Positions 17,782 through 26,180 of a stretch of DNA of 40,535 bases are shown here, piece by piece (within the stretch, counting starts at the first letter, position 1; each line of letters starts with the position of its first letter). Below the pieces are notes generated by a model, which was not told the origin of the DNA, did no database searches, and worked only from the letters and a program-made list of their open reading frames with translations. Location of the stretch: assembly GCA_029861845.1 (NCBI GenBank), contig JAOTYM010000030.1:1-40535 (forward strand), given 5' to 3'. This DNA is from Gammaproteobacteria bacterium (GTDB taxonomy: Bacteria > Pseudomonadota > Gammaproteobacteria > Acidiferrobacterales > SPGG2). A program made the position numbers and the translations under genes.

Positions 17782-18549
17782 ATGACCAGATTGCCGTCAA
17801 AATATTTTGACGAACAACAATATGCTAAATCCGGTATCGCCAGTTACGAGCTGGTGTATGGGCGAAACTTTATCAGCCCAGGCGGTAAAGAAACCTCGGC
17901 TGAGTTTCTCAAGGTGCTTGGACTGCAGTCTGACATGAAGGTCTTGGATATCGGCTGCGGTATTGGTGGTTGTGCGTTTCAGATCGCTGCCGACTATGGG
18001 GCAAACGTGGACGGCGTTGATATCTCTCACAACATGATCGAGATTGGTAGCAAACGATGTGACGAACAGGGTCTTGAGGACAAAGTAAAACTTTATCAGG
18101 GAGACTGTTTGGAAATCGAATATGACACACTCTACGATGTCGCCCATAGCCGCGACGTCTTCCTTCACATTCACGACAAGTCCAGGTTGTTCTCGGTAAT
18201 CAGGAATGTCCTTATACCGGGTGGCCTGTTGGCATTTACCGATTACTGTCGTGGTGAGGGTGCACGAAGCGCTGAGTTTAATACCTACGTCCGTCAACGT
18301 GCGTATTGCTTACACACCGTCGATGAATATCGAGATTTTCTACAGCGAGCCGGATTTGTAGACATTAAGACAGAGGACAAGACCAGCGACTTTCTCCAAA
18401 TCCACAAACGAGAGCTCGATCGCTTGGTCGCTCGCAACCTTAACGCTGAGGGGCTCGATGATCTGATACGCGGGTGGCGCGCCAAGATTGTGCGCATAAA
18501 AGACGGCGAGCAACGCTGGGGTTGGTTTTTGGCACGAAACCCTGGCTGA
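17782..18549 (+). CDS. Phosphoethanolamine N-methyltransferase-like enzyme
   Basis: An S-adenosylmethionine-dependent methyltransferase of 255 residues. It has motif I VLDIGCGIGG (54-63), the acidic residue VDISHNM (80), and a full-length match, from memory, to the phosphoethanolamine methyltransferases of Plasmodium and the C-terminal domain of plant PEAMT: YELVYGRNFISPGGKET, SRDVFLHIHDK, YVRQRAYCLHTVDEY and the C-terminal GEQRWGWFLARN. The Tyr/His dyad reported for Plasmodium PMT (Tyr19, His132) has likely counterparts Y14 and H129. It would methylate phosphoethanolamine towards phosphocholine in the cytoplasm. A related small-molecule amine substrate is the main alternative. Confidence 0.78.
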   Translation: MTRLPSKYFDEQQYAKSGIASYELVYGRNFISPGGKETSAEFLKVLGLQSDMKVLDIGCGIGGCAFQIAADYGANVDGVDISHNMIEIGSKRCDEQGLEDKVKLYQGDCLEIEYDTLYDVAHSRDVFLHIHDKSRLFSVIRNVLIPGGLLAFTDYCRGEGARSAEFNTYVRQRAYCLHTVDEYRDFLQRAGFVDIKTEDKTSDFLQIHKRELDRLVARNLNAEGLDDLIRGWRAKIVRIKDGEQRWGWFLARNPG

Positions 18550-18869
18550 AACGGTGCCCGTCAATGACCGCCGCCCTACGCTCCTCCCCCGGGGCTGATC
18601 CCACCACGTCCACCGATAATCTTTGCGGCTATCATCTTAATAGAACTTCACAAATCAGATTGGAACGTATAGCATCTAGTTTGGGTGCGTTGTTTCTGAG
18701 GTTACGGAAAGCAATTCGACAATCCTAAACTAGTTTTTGACAATATTTACTCCGCAAAAAGACTGGCTTTAGGATATTTAGGGAGTTTTTATAAAGGTGG
18801 GTTAATCGCCTAACTGATTTATAACGGCAATTAACTTTATATGGTTTAATCACTGAAAGAGGGAAAGTC
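18550..18869. other. 320-bp intergenic region, no gene recognised
   Basis: This stretch separates the methyltransferase from the OmpA-like gene. Its right half is clearly more A/T-rich than the flanking genes and contains a TTGACA hexamer at 18737-18742, but no convincing -10 element at the proper distance was found. It probably holds the promoter of the lipoprotein gene. No RNA gene or repeat was seen. Confidence 0.5.
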
Positions 18870-19622
18870 ATGTTCAACAAAGCCTCAGTTTTTACAACGT
18901 GCATAATGTGCGTCTTACTATCCGCGTGCGTCTCCAAAGGTAAGTATTCGGAACTCGAAACCAACCAAGACCAAACGCAGACCAAGTTGACAAGAATAAG
19001 CGGAGACCTCGCAGAACTTCGAGCGAGCAACACAGAATTGCGAGATAAAAACGAGCAGCTTCAAAACGAAAACAAACAGCTCTCAGGTATGATAGAGGGT
19101 CTGAAACGTGATCTACAACAAGAACGATCAGTTGTCGAAGAAAAGGAAGATACCATTTCACAATTAGACATGACCCGCAGAGAGATAGAAGCTAGCCTGA
19201 AACAGCAGATCGCACAAAAAGATATCAAGATCGAAGAGATAGAAGGTAAACTAAAGGTAACGTTTGTCGATAAAATTCTTTTTGATTCCGGAAGCACGAA
19301 GATTAAAGACAAAGGCAAGGAGGTACTTTTGACCTTAGCTGAGTCTTTCGCAAGCGCTACGGATCGGAAGGTAGTAGTAGAAGGACATACTGATGATGTA
19401 CCGCTCGGAGAGGTATTGCGGACGAAGTTTCCAAGCAACTGGGAGCTGTCAACCGCCAGATCGGCGAGCGTGGTTCGGTTTTTGCAGGAACAAGCGAATA
19501 TCGAGCCGGAGAGGTTGACCGCTACCGGCTACAGTTTTTACCAACCGATAGCCTCAAACGAATCAGAGGAAACACGAAAACAAAATAGACGGATCGAAAT
19601 TATTCTTGTTCCGCGCCAATAA
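18870..19622 (+). CDS. OmpA-family lipoprotein with coiled-coil stalk
   Basis: A 250-residue outer-membrane lipoprotein predicted to bind peptidoglycan. It has a signal peptide with lipobox LLSAC (C20), a long charged coiled coil (about residues 30-125, heptad-like E/K/L/Q), then an OmpA C-terminal domain: ILFDSGSTKIKDKGKEVL, VVVEGHTDDVPLG, NWELSTARSASVVRFL, LTATGYSFYQPIASN and QNRRIEIIL. The Asp and Arg that hold diaminopimelate in this domain are present (TDD, NRRIEI). AGAGGG precedes the ATG. Free-standing transcription unit with its own terminator-like hairpin downstream. Confidence 0.88.
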   Translation: MFNKASVFTTCIMCVLLSACVSKGKYSELETNQDQTQTKLTRISGDLAELRASNTELRDKNEQLQNENKQLSGMIEGLKRDLQQERSVVEEKEDTISQLDMTRREIEASLKQQIAQKDIKIEEIEGKLKVTFVDKILFDSGSTKIKDKGKEVLLTLAESFASATDRKVVVEGHTDDVPLGEVLRTKFPSNWELSTARSASVVRFLQEQANIEPERLTATGYSFYQPIASNESEETRKQNRRIEIILVPRQ

Positions 19623-19720
19623 ACGAAATCGTAAATAGAAAATCTATTTAAGGACGGACTCGGCTTGATACTATCCTGACTTATAGAAATAATGGAAGCC
19701 TAATTTCATCTTGGCAGTTT

Positions 19721-19766
19721 AAGGCAGCGCAATCGGCTTTTGTGAAGCTAGTGCGCTGCCTTTATT
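19721..19766 (+). terminator. Predicted Rho-independent terminator after the OmpA-like gene
   Basis: AAGGCAGCGC (19721-19730) pairs perfectly with GCGCTGCCTT (19753-19762). The 22-nt loop contains a further GCTT/AAGC pairing, and a T-rich tract follows. It lies about 100 bp after the stop. Confidence 0.65.
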
Positions 19767-19914
19767 ATGTCCACATGTTGTGGAAACAAGCGTGAAATTT
19801 AAGTTTCTGGGGACAGTTGGTTCAGGATGATTGAAATGGTACGGCAAGTCTATTGCCCGCGTGCTTCTCACTTCTGTTGTCGGCAACAAACTCAATATTG
19901 GCGCATCCAACCCA

Positions 19915-20664
19915 ATGATGGGAGTTGATGCGCCGCTGTTAATTGTTGCCTCGGCCGTACTAGCGCTGGGCGGTGTGGTCAAGGGCACAATCGGCGTTGG
20001 CCTGCCAGTCGTAGTCATCGCCGTGTTGTCCAATTTTCTACCGGTGCCACTGGTACTGGCCCTGGTGACAGTGCCGATTTTGCTGACCAATCTCTGGCAG
20101 GTGATCGAAGCCGGGGCGCCGATGGTACCCCTCAGGCGCTTCTGGCCGATGATTGTTTGTCTGATCGTGTTCATTTGGATAGGCGCACGGTTTGTGATCG
20201 ACCTAGATCCGCGTGTGCTTTATGCCCTAGTCGGCAGCGCCGTCACGTTGTTCGTGGTGACAAGCTATTTCAAGCTACATGGAACCGTATCGCCATCGGC
20301 AGAAAGGTGGGCCGGACCAGTGGCGGGTATGCTTGGCGGTTTGCTCGGCGGCATTTCTACCATCTGGGGGCCGCCGATGATGATGTATTTTGTTATGTTG
20401 CGGCTACCCAAGGAGGTCTACATCCAGGCAGTTGGCCTGGTGTGGTTTATCGCGTCGATTCCGCTTGTGGCCGCCTATGTCAGATACGGGATACTGACGA
20501 CCCACACCGCATCGTTATCGGCGATCGCTTGCATTCCCGGTGCGGCTGGATTTTTTGTGGGGCAACGACTGCGCAAACGCATCAATCAGGAAGTGTTTCG
20601 TACCCTGTTACTATGGTTCCTTTTGCTAGTCGGCCTTAATCTGATCCGACGGGCGATTTTCTAA
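19915..20664 (+). CDS. TauE/SafE-family membrane permease
   Basis: A predicted inner-membrane transporter of about 249 residues with eight hydrophobic helices in two halves. The first half carries ALGGVVKGTIGVGLPVVVIAVL and the second AGMLGGLLGGISTIWGPPMMMYF; the paired G-rich GxxxGxxG helices are the mark of the TauE/SafE (DUF81) family. Members export sulfite, sulfoacetate or other organic anions; the substrate here is unknown. The start is uncertain: the frame is open from a TTG at 19831, but the hydrophobic core begins right after the ATG pair at 19915/19918, and neither has a clear ribosome binding site. Confidence 0.75.
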   Translation: MMGVDAPLLIVASAVLALGGVVKGTIGVGLPVVVIAVLSNFLPVPLVLALVTVPILLTNLWQVIEAGAPMVPLRRFWPMIVCLIVFIWIGARFVIDLDPRVLYALVGSAVTLFVVTSYFKLHGTVSPSAERWAGPVAGMLGGLLGGISTIWGPPMMMYFVMLRLPKEVYIQAVGLVWFIASIPLVAAYVRYGILTTHTASLSAIACIPGAAGFFVGQRLRKRINQEVFRTLLLWFLLLVGLNLIRRAIF

Positions 20665-20724
20665 CCGTCAACCAGCAAGCGCAAATACGCGTGCAGCAAT
20701 ATCACCACCCGAGCAGAGGTGTCC

Positions 20725-23115
20725 TTAGGCCTTCATCATTCTGGATTCGGAAATCGCTTGCACCGCCTTATTATGCATAGGGCTGGCGCTTAACCCATGC
20801 TTTGGCCGCGTGACCCCTTGACCTGCCTTGCGGTCCAGTTTGACAAGCAAAGTTGGCAAGAACAAGAAGTCCATCGCCAACGCCAATGTTATGGTTATGG
20901 CCGACATCAGACCCATCTCGGCCGTCATTTTGAAACCTGAAAAAGTAAGTACCAGGAATCCAGCGACTAGTACCACGGTGGTGACCCACATAGCGGTGCC
21001 CACCGTATTGAAGGAATAGCGGACGGCGCTGGCTGGGATCATCGCTTGCTCTCGCCGTGCGCGTAGATAATGGCTCAGGAAATGTACGGTGTCATCGACG
21101 ACGATACCAAGGGTCAACGACACAATCACCGACAGGCCTAGCCCTACCTGGCCCACCAGCAGACCCCATACCCCAAAGGCCATGCACGCTGGCGCCAGGT
21201 TTGGCATCAAACTCACAAGGCCAAGCCGCACACTGCGCAACGCGAATATTAGGATAAGCGAAATCAATACAAGTGCCCCAAAAGATGCGCCCAACATGTG
21301 GTTAATGTTGCGTCGCGATAGATGTGCCCAAATAATCGACAGACCCGAGCCGTGAGTGAACATGGATTCAGGGGCGTTAGCCCTCAGCCACGTGCGTGCG
21401 TTTTCATCTATTTCGCGCAGCTCCCTTGTCGTCGTACCCCTTAGGGTGACTATCATACGGGTCGCTGATTTATCGACATTGATTTGGTTATTGAGGTCGA
21501 GCCCAAACGGGAGTGACAACTCGTAAAGCAGCAGGTACTGCGCCGCCAAGTCGCGCTGTTCGGGGATGCGGTAATAGGATTCGTCGTCACCATGCATGTT
21601 TTTATTCAGTCGCTTCATGATATCGGTAAACGTGTACACGTGGACCACCTCAGGCCGTTGTCGATACCAGCTCGAGAACTCCTCAATCTTCGCCAAATAC
21701 TCAGGATTGTTAATGCCACCTGATTCTCCCGATTCCAGCGAATATTCAATGATGTCAAAACCAGTAAGGTTTTCCGACATGAAATCCGTAGCCCTTCGTA
21801 AGTCATAACGTTCGTCAAAATATTTGACCCAGTCGTCCCCGAGTTCGATACGCAGAGTTCCTGCCGCCATTATGGTGATTAAGATCAGCGAGCCCCAGAA
21901 TACGACTGTTTGCCGGCTGGTCACGAAATGCGCCAGCGAGTCGCAGATTGAGAAATGTGCTCTAGCCGGTTTTGGTCTTACCCGCATCGGCAGAACGGCT
22001 AGCAAGGCGGGTAAAAACAAAACCGAGTACACAAATGCCGCTATCACACCGATCGCGACAATGTTACCCAAATCGCGGAAAGGCGGGGCGTCGGAAAAGT
22101 TCATGGTCAGAAAGCCGATCGCGGTGGTGGTGCTTGTCAGAAACACCGCCTGCAGGTTCACCCGCAATGACTCTGCAATGGCCCCATGTTTCGACTTGCC
22201 CAGACGCATCTGCTGGAGCACCGTGACCAGGATGTGTACGCTGTCCGCCACCGCCAGAGTAAGGATGATCGTCGGGGCGCTCGCCGATGCAGGGGTTAAC
22301 GGCATGCCAAGCCAGCCCGCCAGTCCCATGCCGGTGCCCATGGAAACCAGAACGATGCTGAGGGTAGCAACCGTTCCAGTGAATGAGCGCAGTGATAGCC
22401 CCGTTATGACGATCAAAACAAGAAACATGATCGGCGTTAGGACCACCATGTCGTCGCGGCTGACTTCGGCAAAGCCGTTGTCAAACATGACCGCGCCGGT
22501 AAGGTACAGGTCTATGTCGGGCTGGGTTTCCCGGAAATCATCGGCCAGCTTGCGCGCGAACGCCACCACCGCCGGCACTTCCTCGACCGACTTACCGGGC
22601 ATCAGGACCGTGACATTGACGCCGGTCACATGACCGGAGGAGGAGAGTCGGCGATTGACGAGCAAGGGCTCGTTAAGTGCGATTTGCCTTATGCGTTCAA
22701 GATCTGCGCTCGTAAGATTTTCCGCATTCCGAACCAAGTCCTCGACGATAAGGTCATCACCTTGCGCCCGGGTGTGCTGAAAGTTGGTAATGGAATCCAC
22801 GCGACTGGAATACGGTATCTGCCATGAAGCCTCGGTCAAAGCTTCTACCGCTATGAGCGTTTCACGCGTGAAAACATTGCTATCTTTCGGGGCAATGACA
22901 AAAAGAATGTTGTCGATTTTGTTATAAGTATTCTCCAGCGCTTGTAGCGCCTGTAATTGAGGGTTTTTCTCACTAAAAAAAATACGTAAATCGTTATTGA
23001 AAGTCAGCAAGCGCATGCCGCCTGCGGCCGACGCCACGGTTAGAATGGTGGCAACAATGATCCACCAGCGGTACTTGACCACGTAGGTTCCAAGGTTCGC
23101 CTCGAACTTATTCAT
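20725..23115 (-). CDS. RND-superfamily (MMPL/patched-like) exporter
   Basis: A 796-residue inner-membrane protein with two repeated halves. Each has one helix, a large periplasmic domain and a five-helix bundle: helix 1 near residues 16-38, helices about 210-380, the helix near 395-418, and about 620-770. The second-bundle stretch VSLTLGIVVDDTVHFLSHYLRARRE and first-bundle LTLAVADSVHILVTVLQQMRLGK carry the Asp-containing proton-relay helix of RND proteins. The size and lack of TolC/MFP partners fit the predicted-exporter group that moves lipids or hopanoid-like hydrophobic molecules. The substrate is not known. It may share a transcript with the small membrane protein upstream. Confidence 0.83.
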   Translation of the reverse strand: MNKFEANLGTYVVKYRWWIIVATILTVASAAGGMRLLTFNNDLRIFFSEKNPQLQALQALENTYNKIDNILFVIAPKDSNVFTRETLIAVEALTEASWQIPYSSRVDSITNFQHTRAQGDDLIVEDLVRNAENLTSADLERIRQIALNEPLLVNRRLSSSGHVTGVNVTVLMPGKSVEEVPAVVAFARKLADDFRETQPDIDLYLTGAVMFDNGFAEVSRDDMVVLTPIMFLVLIVITGLSLRSFTGTVATLSIVLVSMGTGMGLAGWLGMPLTPASASAPTIILTLAVADSVHILVTVLQQMRLGKSKHGAIAESLRVNLQAVFLTSTTTAIGFLTMNFSDAPPFRDLGNIVAIGVIAAFVYSVLFLPALLAVLPMRVRPKPARAHFSICDSLAHFVTSRQTVVFWGSLILITIMAAGTLRIELGDDWVKYFDERYDLRRATDFMSENLTGFDIIEYSLESGESGGINNPEYLAKIEEFSSWYRQRPEVVHVYTFTDIMKRLNKNMHGDDESYYRIPEQRDLAAQYLLLYELSLPFGLDLNNQINVDKSATRMIVTLRGTTTRELREIDENARTWLRANAPESMFTHGSGLSIIWAHLSRRNINHMLGASFGALVLISLILIFALRSVRLGLVSLMPNLAPACMAFGVWGLLVGQVGLGLSVIVSLTLGIVVDDTVHFLSHYLRARREQAMIPASAVRYSFNTVGTAMWVTTVVLVAGFLVLTFSGFKMTAEMGLMSAITITLALAMDFLFLPTLLVKLDRKAGQGVTRPKHGLSASPMHNKAVQAISESRMMKA

Positions 23116-23218
23116 ACACTGCGGCTATTGCGTGGCGTGGCTCGCGCATTTGCGGCGCTGGTCGCCTTAGCCAGATCCCGGTAGGCAGGTAAAAAAGTAT
23201 AGCGCCACCGAACCGACG

Positions 23219-23452
23219 TTAGGGAGAAAGTTTGGCTTGCGCTGCCTGCATCATGGCGTCGATTGGACACAGACCGGCGATGGTTACGTAAAGACCCATG
23301 ACTGGCAAAAGCGCTGCGATAATAAATGTCCAGATTGCCAACACTTTTCCAAACGTACGGATACCACCTTCTGCTTTGGTGGAAGCAAAAAGCACAAAAT
23401 AGCCTATTACTACCCAAACCGTCGCTGGTATAAAACTAAAAAGGAAGCACAT
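23219..23452 (-). CDS. Small hypothetical membrane protein (two helices)
   Basis: About 77 residues from the ATG at 23452, with AAGGTGA just upstream (an in-frame GTG at 23461 is less likely). Two hydrophobic helices (about residues 4-24 and 38-62) are joined by a short Gly/Lys loop; the tail carries one cysteine (GLCPID) and ends in an Ala/Gln-rich segment. No family was recognised. It lies 103 bp upstream of the RND exporter and 36 bp after the cyclase stop on the same strand, so it may be an accessory of the exporter. Confidence 0.55.
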   Translation of the reverse strand: MCFLFSFIPATVWVVIGYFVLFASTKAEGGIRTFGKVLAIWTFIIAALLPVMGLYVTIAGLCPIDAMMQAAQAKLSP

Positions 23453-23488
23453 TGGTATCACCTTTGATTATTCTAAGGATCGAGTGTC

Positions 23489-24751
23489 TCAGCCAGGCTC
23501 CGCGCCATCACGCAGCGTGAAGACCTCCTGCGGCGTACTCACCCCGCGCAGCCGGTGACGGCCGAGGGACACCAATTCCCCGGGGATGCAGTGCTCGAAT
23601 TCGGCCGAGATCAGCACCGACCTATTCAGCCACTTGCACAGGCCTTGCAGCCGCGCGGCCTCGTTGGCAGCGGCACCAATGACGGTAAACTCAAGGCGCC
23701 CGGGCACGCCAATGTTGCCGTACATGACATCCCCCATGTGAAGGCCGAGGCCGAAGCCAAGCGGCGGTTCGCCGTTTTGCCCACGCCTGCGGTTGAGCGC
23801 CTGCATCCTGGCCTGTGCGTCCACCGCCGCTGCCAGTGCGGCATGGCAGGCGGCTTCGTTGTCGCAACACCCCCGCCCCGCCGCGGTGGAGACGGCGCCG
23901 GTCGGGAAGATCGCAAGCGCCGCATCGCCGATGAAGCGCAGCACTTCACCGCCGTGATCCAGCACCGCCCCGGCCGTGCAGTCGAAGAAATCATTCAGGA
24001 TAGCGAGAAAGGCCTGGCGCGACATGGTCTCCGCCATGCGCGTCGAGTCGCGTAGGTCACAGAACCAGATGGCGGCATGAATATCCTCGCCGTCGCCGCG
24101 CTCGATCAGCCCGTTAAGGACGCGCTCACCCGTATGCCTGCCAAGATAGGTATCTAATAGGGTCTTGGCGGTGTGGCGTAAGGTATGCACCTCTAACAGA
24201 CGCGCCAGCAGCGGCAACATTTCATACAGCTCGCGTAGCTCCGACGTCATGAATCCGCCAGGCCGGTGCGACGCAAACGCGATGGCGTTGGTTTGCTCCC
24301 CAGAGAATGGCAGCGGCATGGCCACATAATCGGTAGCCCCCTGGGTGCGAAGTTTCTGGAAAATCGGGAACTCTAGCTTGATGCCGGGAACGTCCAGGCG
24401 CTGGCGGATGCTCGCCAGGGTGCCGTCGAGAATCGCGGCCATGGGGCTGTCCGGATAGTGCAACGTGTGGAGATCGTCGTGCAGCGGCGCGAACTCCTCG
24501 CTAATACCAGAATCACGGCGCCACACATACCTGACCCCGATCACTTGCGGATGCAACGTGCGAATCAGGCATACCAAGCGCCACAGCGGAAGCCCCGCCT
24601 CCACTAACCGTGTGGCCAGCCGCGCCACAAGCTCCGTGGCGCTGCTGACGTTGGACCCCTCGGCCAGCAGCCACGCCACCAAGGGGTTGGCACACCAGGA
24701 CGTGTCGACGTCACGCCCCGAAGGTGATGTCGGTCGGGCTGTCATCGCCAT
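23489..24751 (-). CDS. Class III adenylate/guanylate cyclase
   Basis: A 420-residue cytoplasmic protein. The C-terminal cyclase homology domain (about 222-400) has the metal-binding aspartates in WFCDLRDSTRM and FIGDAALAIFP, the glycine-rich LHMGDVMYGNIGVPGRLEFTVIG, and the transition-state Asn/Arg pair in GAAANEAARL. These catalytic residues are present, so activity is likely. The N-terminal 200 residues are not a known sensor by eye; they include DYVAMPLPFSGEQTNAIAFAS, which recalls a GAF-like fold, and are typical of soluble proteobacterial cyclases. No transmembrane segment. Start uncertain between ATGs at 24751 and 24745; no clear ribosome binding site. Confidence 0.85.
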   Translation of the reverse strand: MAMTARPTSPSGRDVDTSWCANPLVAWLLAEGSNVSSATELVARLATRLVEAGLPLWRLVCLIRTLHPQVIGVRYVWRRDSGISEEFAPLHDDLHTLHYPDSPMAAILDGTLASIRQRLDVPGIKLEFPIFQKLRTQGATDYVAMPLPFSGEQTNAIAFASHRPGGFMTSELRELYEMLPLLARLLEVHTLRHTAKTLLDTYLGRHTGERVLNGLIERGDGEDIHAAIWFCDLRDSTRMAETMSRQAFLAILNDFFDCTAGAVLDHGGEVLRFIGDAALAIFPTGAVSTAAGRGCCDNEAACHAALAAAVDAQARMQALNRRRGQNGEPPLGFGLGLHMGDVMYGNIGVPGRLEFTVIGAAANEAARLQGLCKWLNRSVLISAEFEHCIPGELVSLGRHRLRGVSTPQEVFTLRDGAEPG

Positions 24752-24802
24752 GGCCGGTCTTGCTACTTGCTTCTTATCTTTGACAGTTTTCGAGCCACTT
24801 AG

Positions 24803-25012
24803 CTACGAGACGTGGCATCCGCACTTTTCCATCAGTTGCTTCATGTTCTCGACGTCCGGCATTGCCTCCTGGCCGCAAAACTGTTTCATCATGGCCATTT
24901 CATCTTCGCTAAATTCCTTCTTGCCACAGCTCTGCATGAACTGTTTCATCTTCTCGAAATCCGGCATGCCTTCTTTACCGCAGCACTGCTTCATCATTTC
25001 GCTCATCATCAT
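24803..25012 (-). CDS. Met/Cys-rich micro-protein with two internal repeats
   Basis: A 69-residue protein with a very strong ribosome binding site (AGGAGG 7 nt before the first of three ATG codons). Residues 6-30 and 41-65 are direct repeats sharing 17 of 25 positions: MMKQ-x-CG-x-E-x-MPD-x-E-x-MKQ-x-M-x-x-CG. Each repeat holds two cysteines 18 residues apart (C11/C29 and C46/C64). In all there are 14 Met and 6 Cys. No signal peptide. The spacing would suit two short helices linked by a disulfide or a thiolate/thioether metal site (copper or similar), but this is inference. No family was recognised. It follows the carboxymuconolactone-decarboxylase-fold gene by 118 bp on the same strand. Confidence 0.7.
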   Translation of the reverse strand: MMMSEMMKQCCGKEGMPDFEKMKQFMQSCGKKEFSEDEMAMMKQFCGQEAMPDVENMKQLMEKCGCHVS

Positions 25013-25130
25013 GGTTGGGCCTCCTATAGAGTTGCGACCGTGCCGTCAGGGGCACGGCCAGTTGCACAATGGGCAGACCCCCGTTCGGTGGCTACCCGAC
25101 TTTACCGCCGACACATGACTCGCCGGTGGC

Positions 25131-25586
25131 CTAAGTGGCTTCTTCCTCGCCCTCGCCGGCCAGACGCTCCACGTGAGAAGCCGCCTTATGCTTGATAAAG
25201 GCGGCCAGTTTGACGACCTTTTCGATGTCACCGCGTGAAATATCCGTGCTCTCGGTCATGGCGAGCTGCCCTTCGAGGCTAGTAACGCAGTTCACGCTAA
25301 AGGCAGCGCCAATCGATACCAACCCGCGTATGCGGTCACTGGCCTTGGCGGGCACTGGCTCGTCGCCATCGCCAACACCGCCCAGCTGAGAGAGTGCGTA
25401 GGCCTGCATCACCTGGGTAGCGCGTTCGCGCACGGTCACCGCATAGGCCACCGTATGTTCGATCTCGCTATCGGACGCCCCGGCCTTGCGTGCCGCCTTG
25501 AGGTGATAATCCGTGCACGGCTTGCACCCCGCCGCCACCGAAATGCCAACCGCCACCAGCTCGTTTTCCTTGACGGTGATTGCCAT
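25131..25586 (-). CDS. AhpD-like carboxymuconolactone-decarboxylase-fold protein
   Basis: A 151-residue alpha-helical protein with an AhpD-type redox motif in AAGCKPCTDYHLKAARKAGASDSEIEHTVAYAV (residues 19-51). CKPC plus the following histidine is the proton-relay arrangement of alkylhydroperoxidase AhpD cores. A second half (about 90-145) looks like a degenerate copy keeping a single cysteine (VNCVTSLE). Probably a cytoplasmic thiol reductant or peroxidase; the exact substrate is unknown. It diverges from the PcaC-like gene, with an FNR-type site 36-49 bp upstream of its start, and precedes the Met/Cys-rich gene. Confidence 0.78.
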   Translation of the reverse strand: MAITVKENELVAVGISVAAGCKPCTDYHLKAARKAGASDSEIEHTVAYAVTVRERATQVMQAYALSQLGGVGDGDEPVPAKASDRIRGLVSIGAAFSVNCVTSLEGQLAMTESTDISRGDIEKVVKLAAFIKHKAASHVERLAGEGEEEAT

Positions 25587-25621
25587 AACAGTTTACGTAC
25601 CACAATGTCGGGGTGGGGGTA

Positions 25622-25635
25622 TTGATCTAAATCAT
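25622..25635. promoter_or_regulatory. FNR/CRP-family operator
   Basis: TTGATCTAAATCAT matches the FNR/Anr consensus TTGAT-N4-ATCAA at 9 of 10 fixed positions. It sits 36 bp upstream of the AhpD-like gene and about 124 bp upstream of the divergent PcaC-like gene, suggesting oxygen- or nitrosative-stress-linked control of the former. Confidence 0.6.
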
Positions 25636-25758
25636 CAATTCAACAAATTTTAGCGAGCGCACCCGAGGCTGAGCCTTTGGTTGCATCTACGGTTTTGTTA
25701 CCTGTATGGTTGGCCGTAGATTTACGCCGTTTGTGTCTAAACCTGGAGGGAAAAGCAT

Positions 25759-26130
25759 ATGTCATCACAAGTATTCGAAACGGGTCGTAAGATCCGCACC
25801 GAAGTACTCGGCGAGGAACGAGTCAGCAAGGCCTTGGATCAGGCCGATGACTTCAATCGCGACTTCCAACATTTCGTGACCGAATACTGTTGGGGCGCAG
25901 GCTGGGGTCGTAGCGCGCTCGATCGCAAGCAACGCAGTCTTCTAAATCTGGGTATGTTGGCAGCGTTGAATCGTGGCCCAGAATTTGAACTGCACTTCCG
26001 AGGTGCCTTGAAGAACGGACTAACGCTGGACGAGCTGCAGGATGCGCTGATCCAGATCGCTATTTACTGCGGAATACCGGCCGGGGTTGAGGCCTTCAAG
26101 ATCGCAAACAAGATTCGAGCGGAGTTGTAG
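25759..26130 (+). CDS. 4-Carboxymuconolactone decarboxylase (PcaC)-like protein
   Basis: A 123-residue protein with the PcaC-type pattern: RSALDRKQRSLLNLGMLAALNRGPEFELHFRGALKNGLT (about residues 53-91) and IQIAIYCGIPAGVEAFKIANKI at the end. The conserved Glu and His of EFELHFRGAL are present and there is no CxxC, so it belongs to the decarboxylase rather than the AhpD redox subgroup. No other protocatechuate-pathway gene is in the window, so the true reaction is uncertain. A good ribosome binding site (GGAGGG) precedes the ATG. Confidence 0.8.
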   Translation: MSSQVFETGRKIRTEVLGEERVSKALDQADDFNRDFQHFVTEYCWGAGWGRSALDRKQRSLLNLGMLAALNRGPEFELHFRGALKNGLTLDELQDALIQIAIYCGIPAGVEAFKIANKIRAEL

Positions 26131-26180
26131 GATTTGAAAGTATCGCTGACGCACTGATCCAAGGGCAGTGAGGCGGTGCG

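Noticed and set aside
18737-18742. TTGACA as a -35 element for the OmpA-like gene
   Set aside because: No acceptable -10 hexamer at 16-18 bp spacing was found.
19800-19835. GGGGACAG-containing stretch resembling sequences seen near REP-type transposase genes
   Set aside because: A single short match with no inverted repeat and no transposase remnant; too weak to call.
21824-22633. 269-codon plus-strand frame inside the RND gene
   Set aside because: It is antisense to a clear RND exporter, with shadow-like composition and no recognisable motif.
24465-25118. 217-codon plus-strand frame across the cyclase start and the Met/Cys-rich gene
   Set aside because: It is antisense to two better-supported genes with motifs and, for the small one, a strong ribosome binding site.
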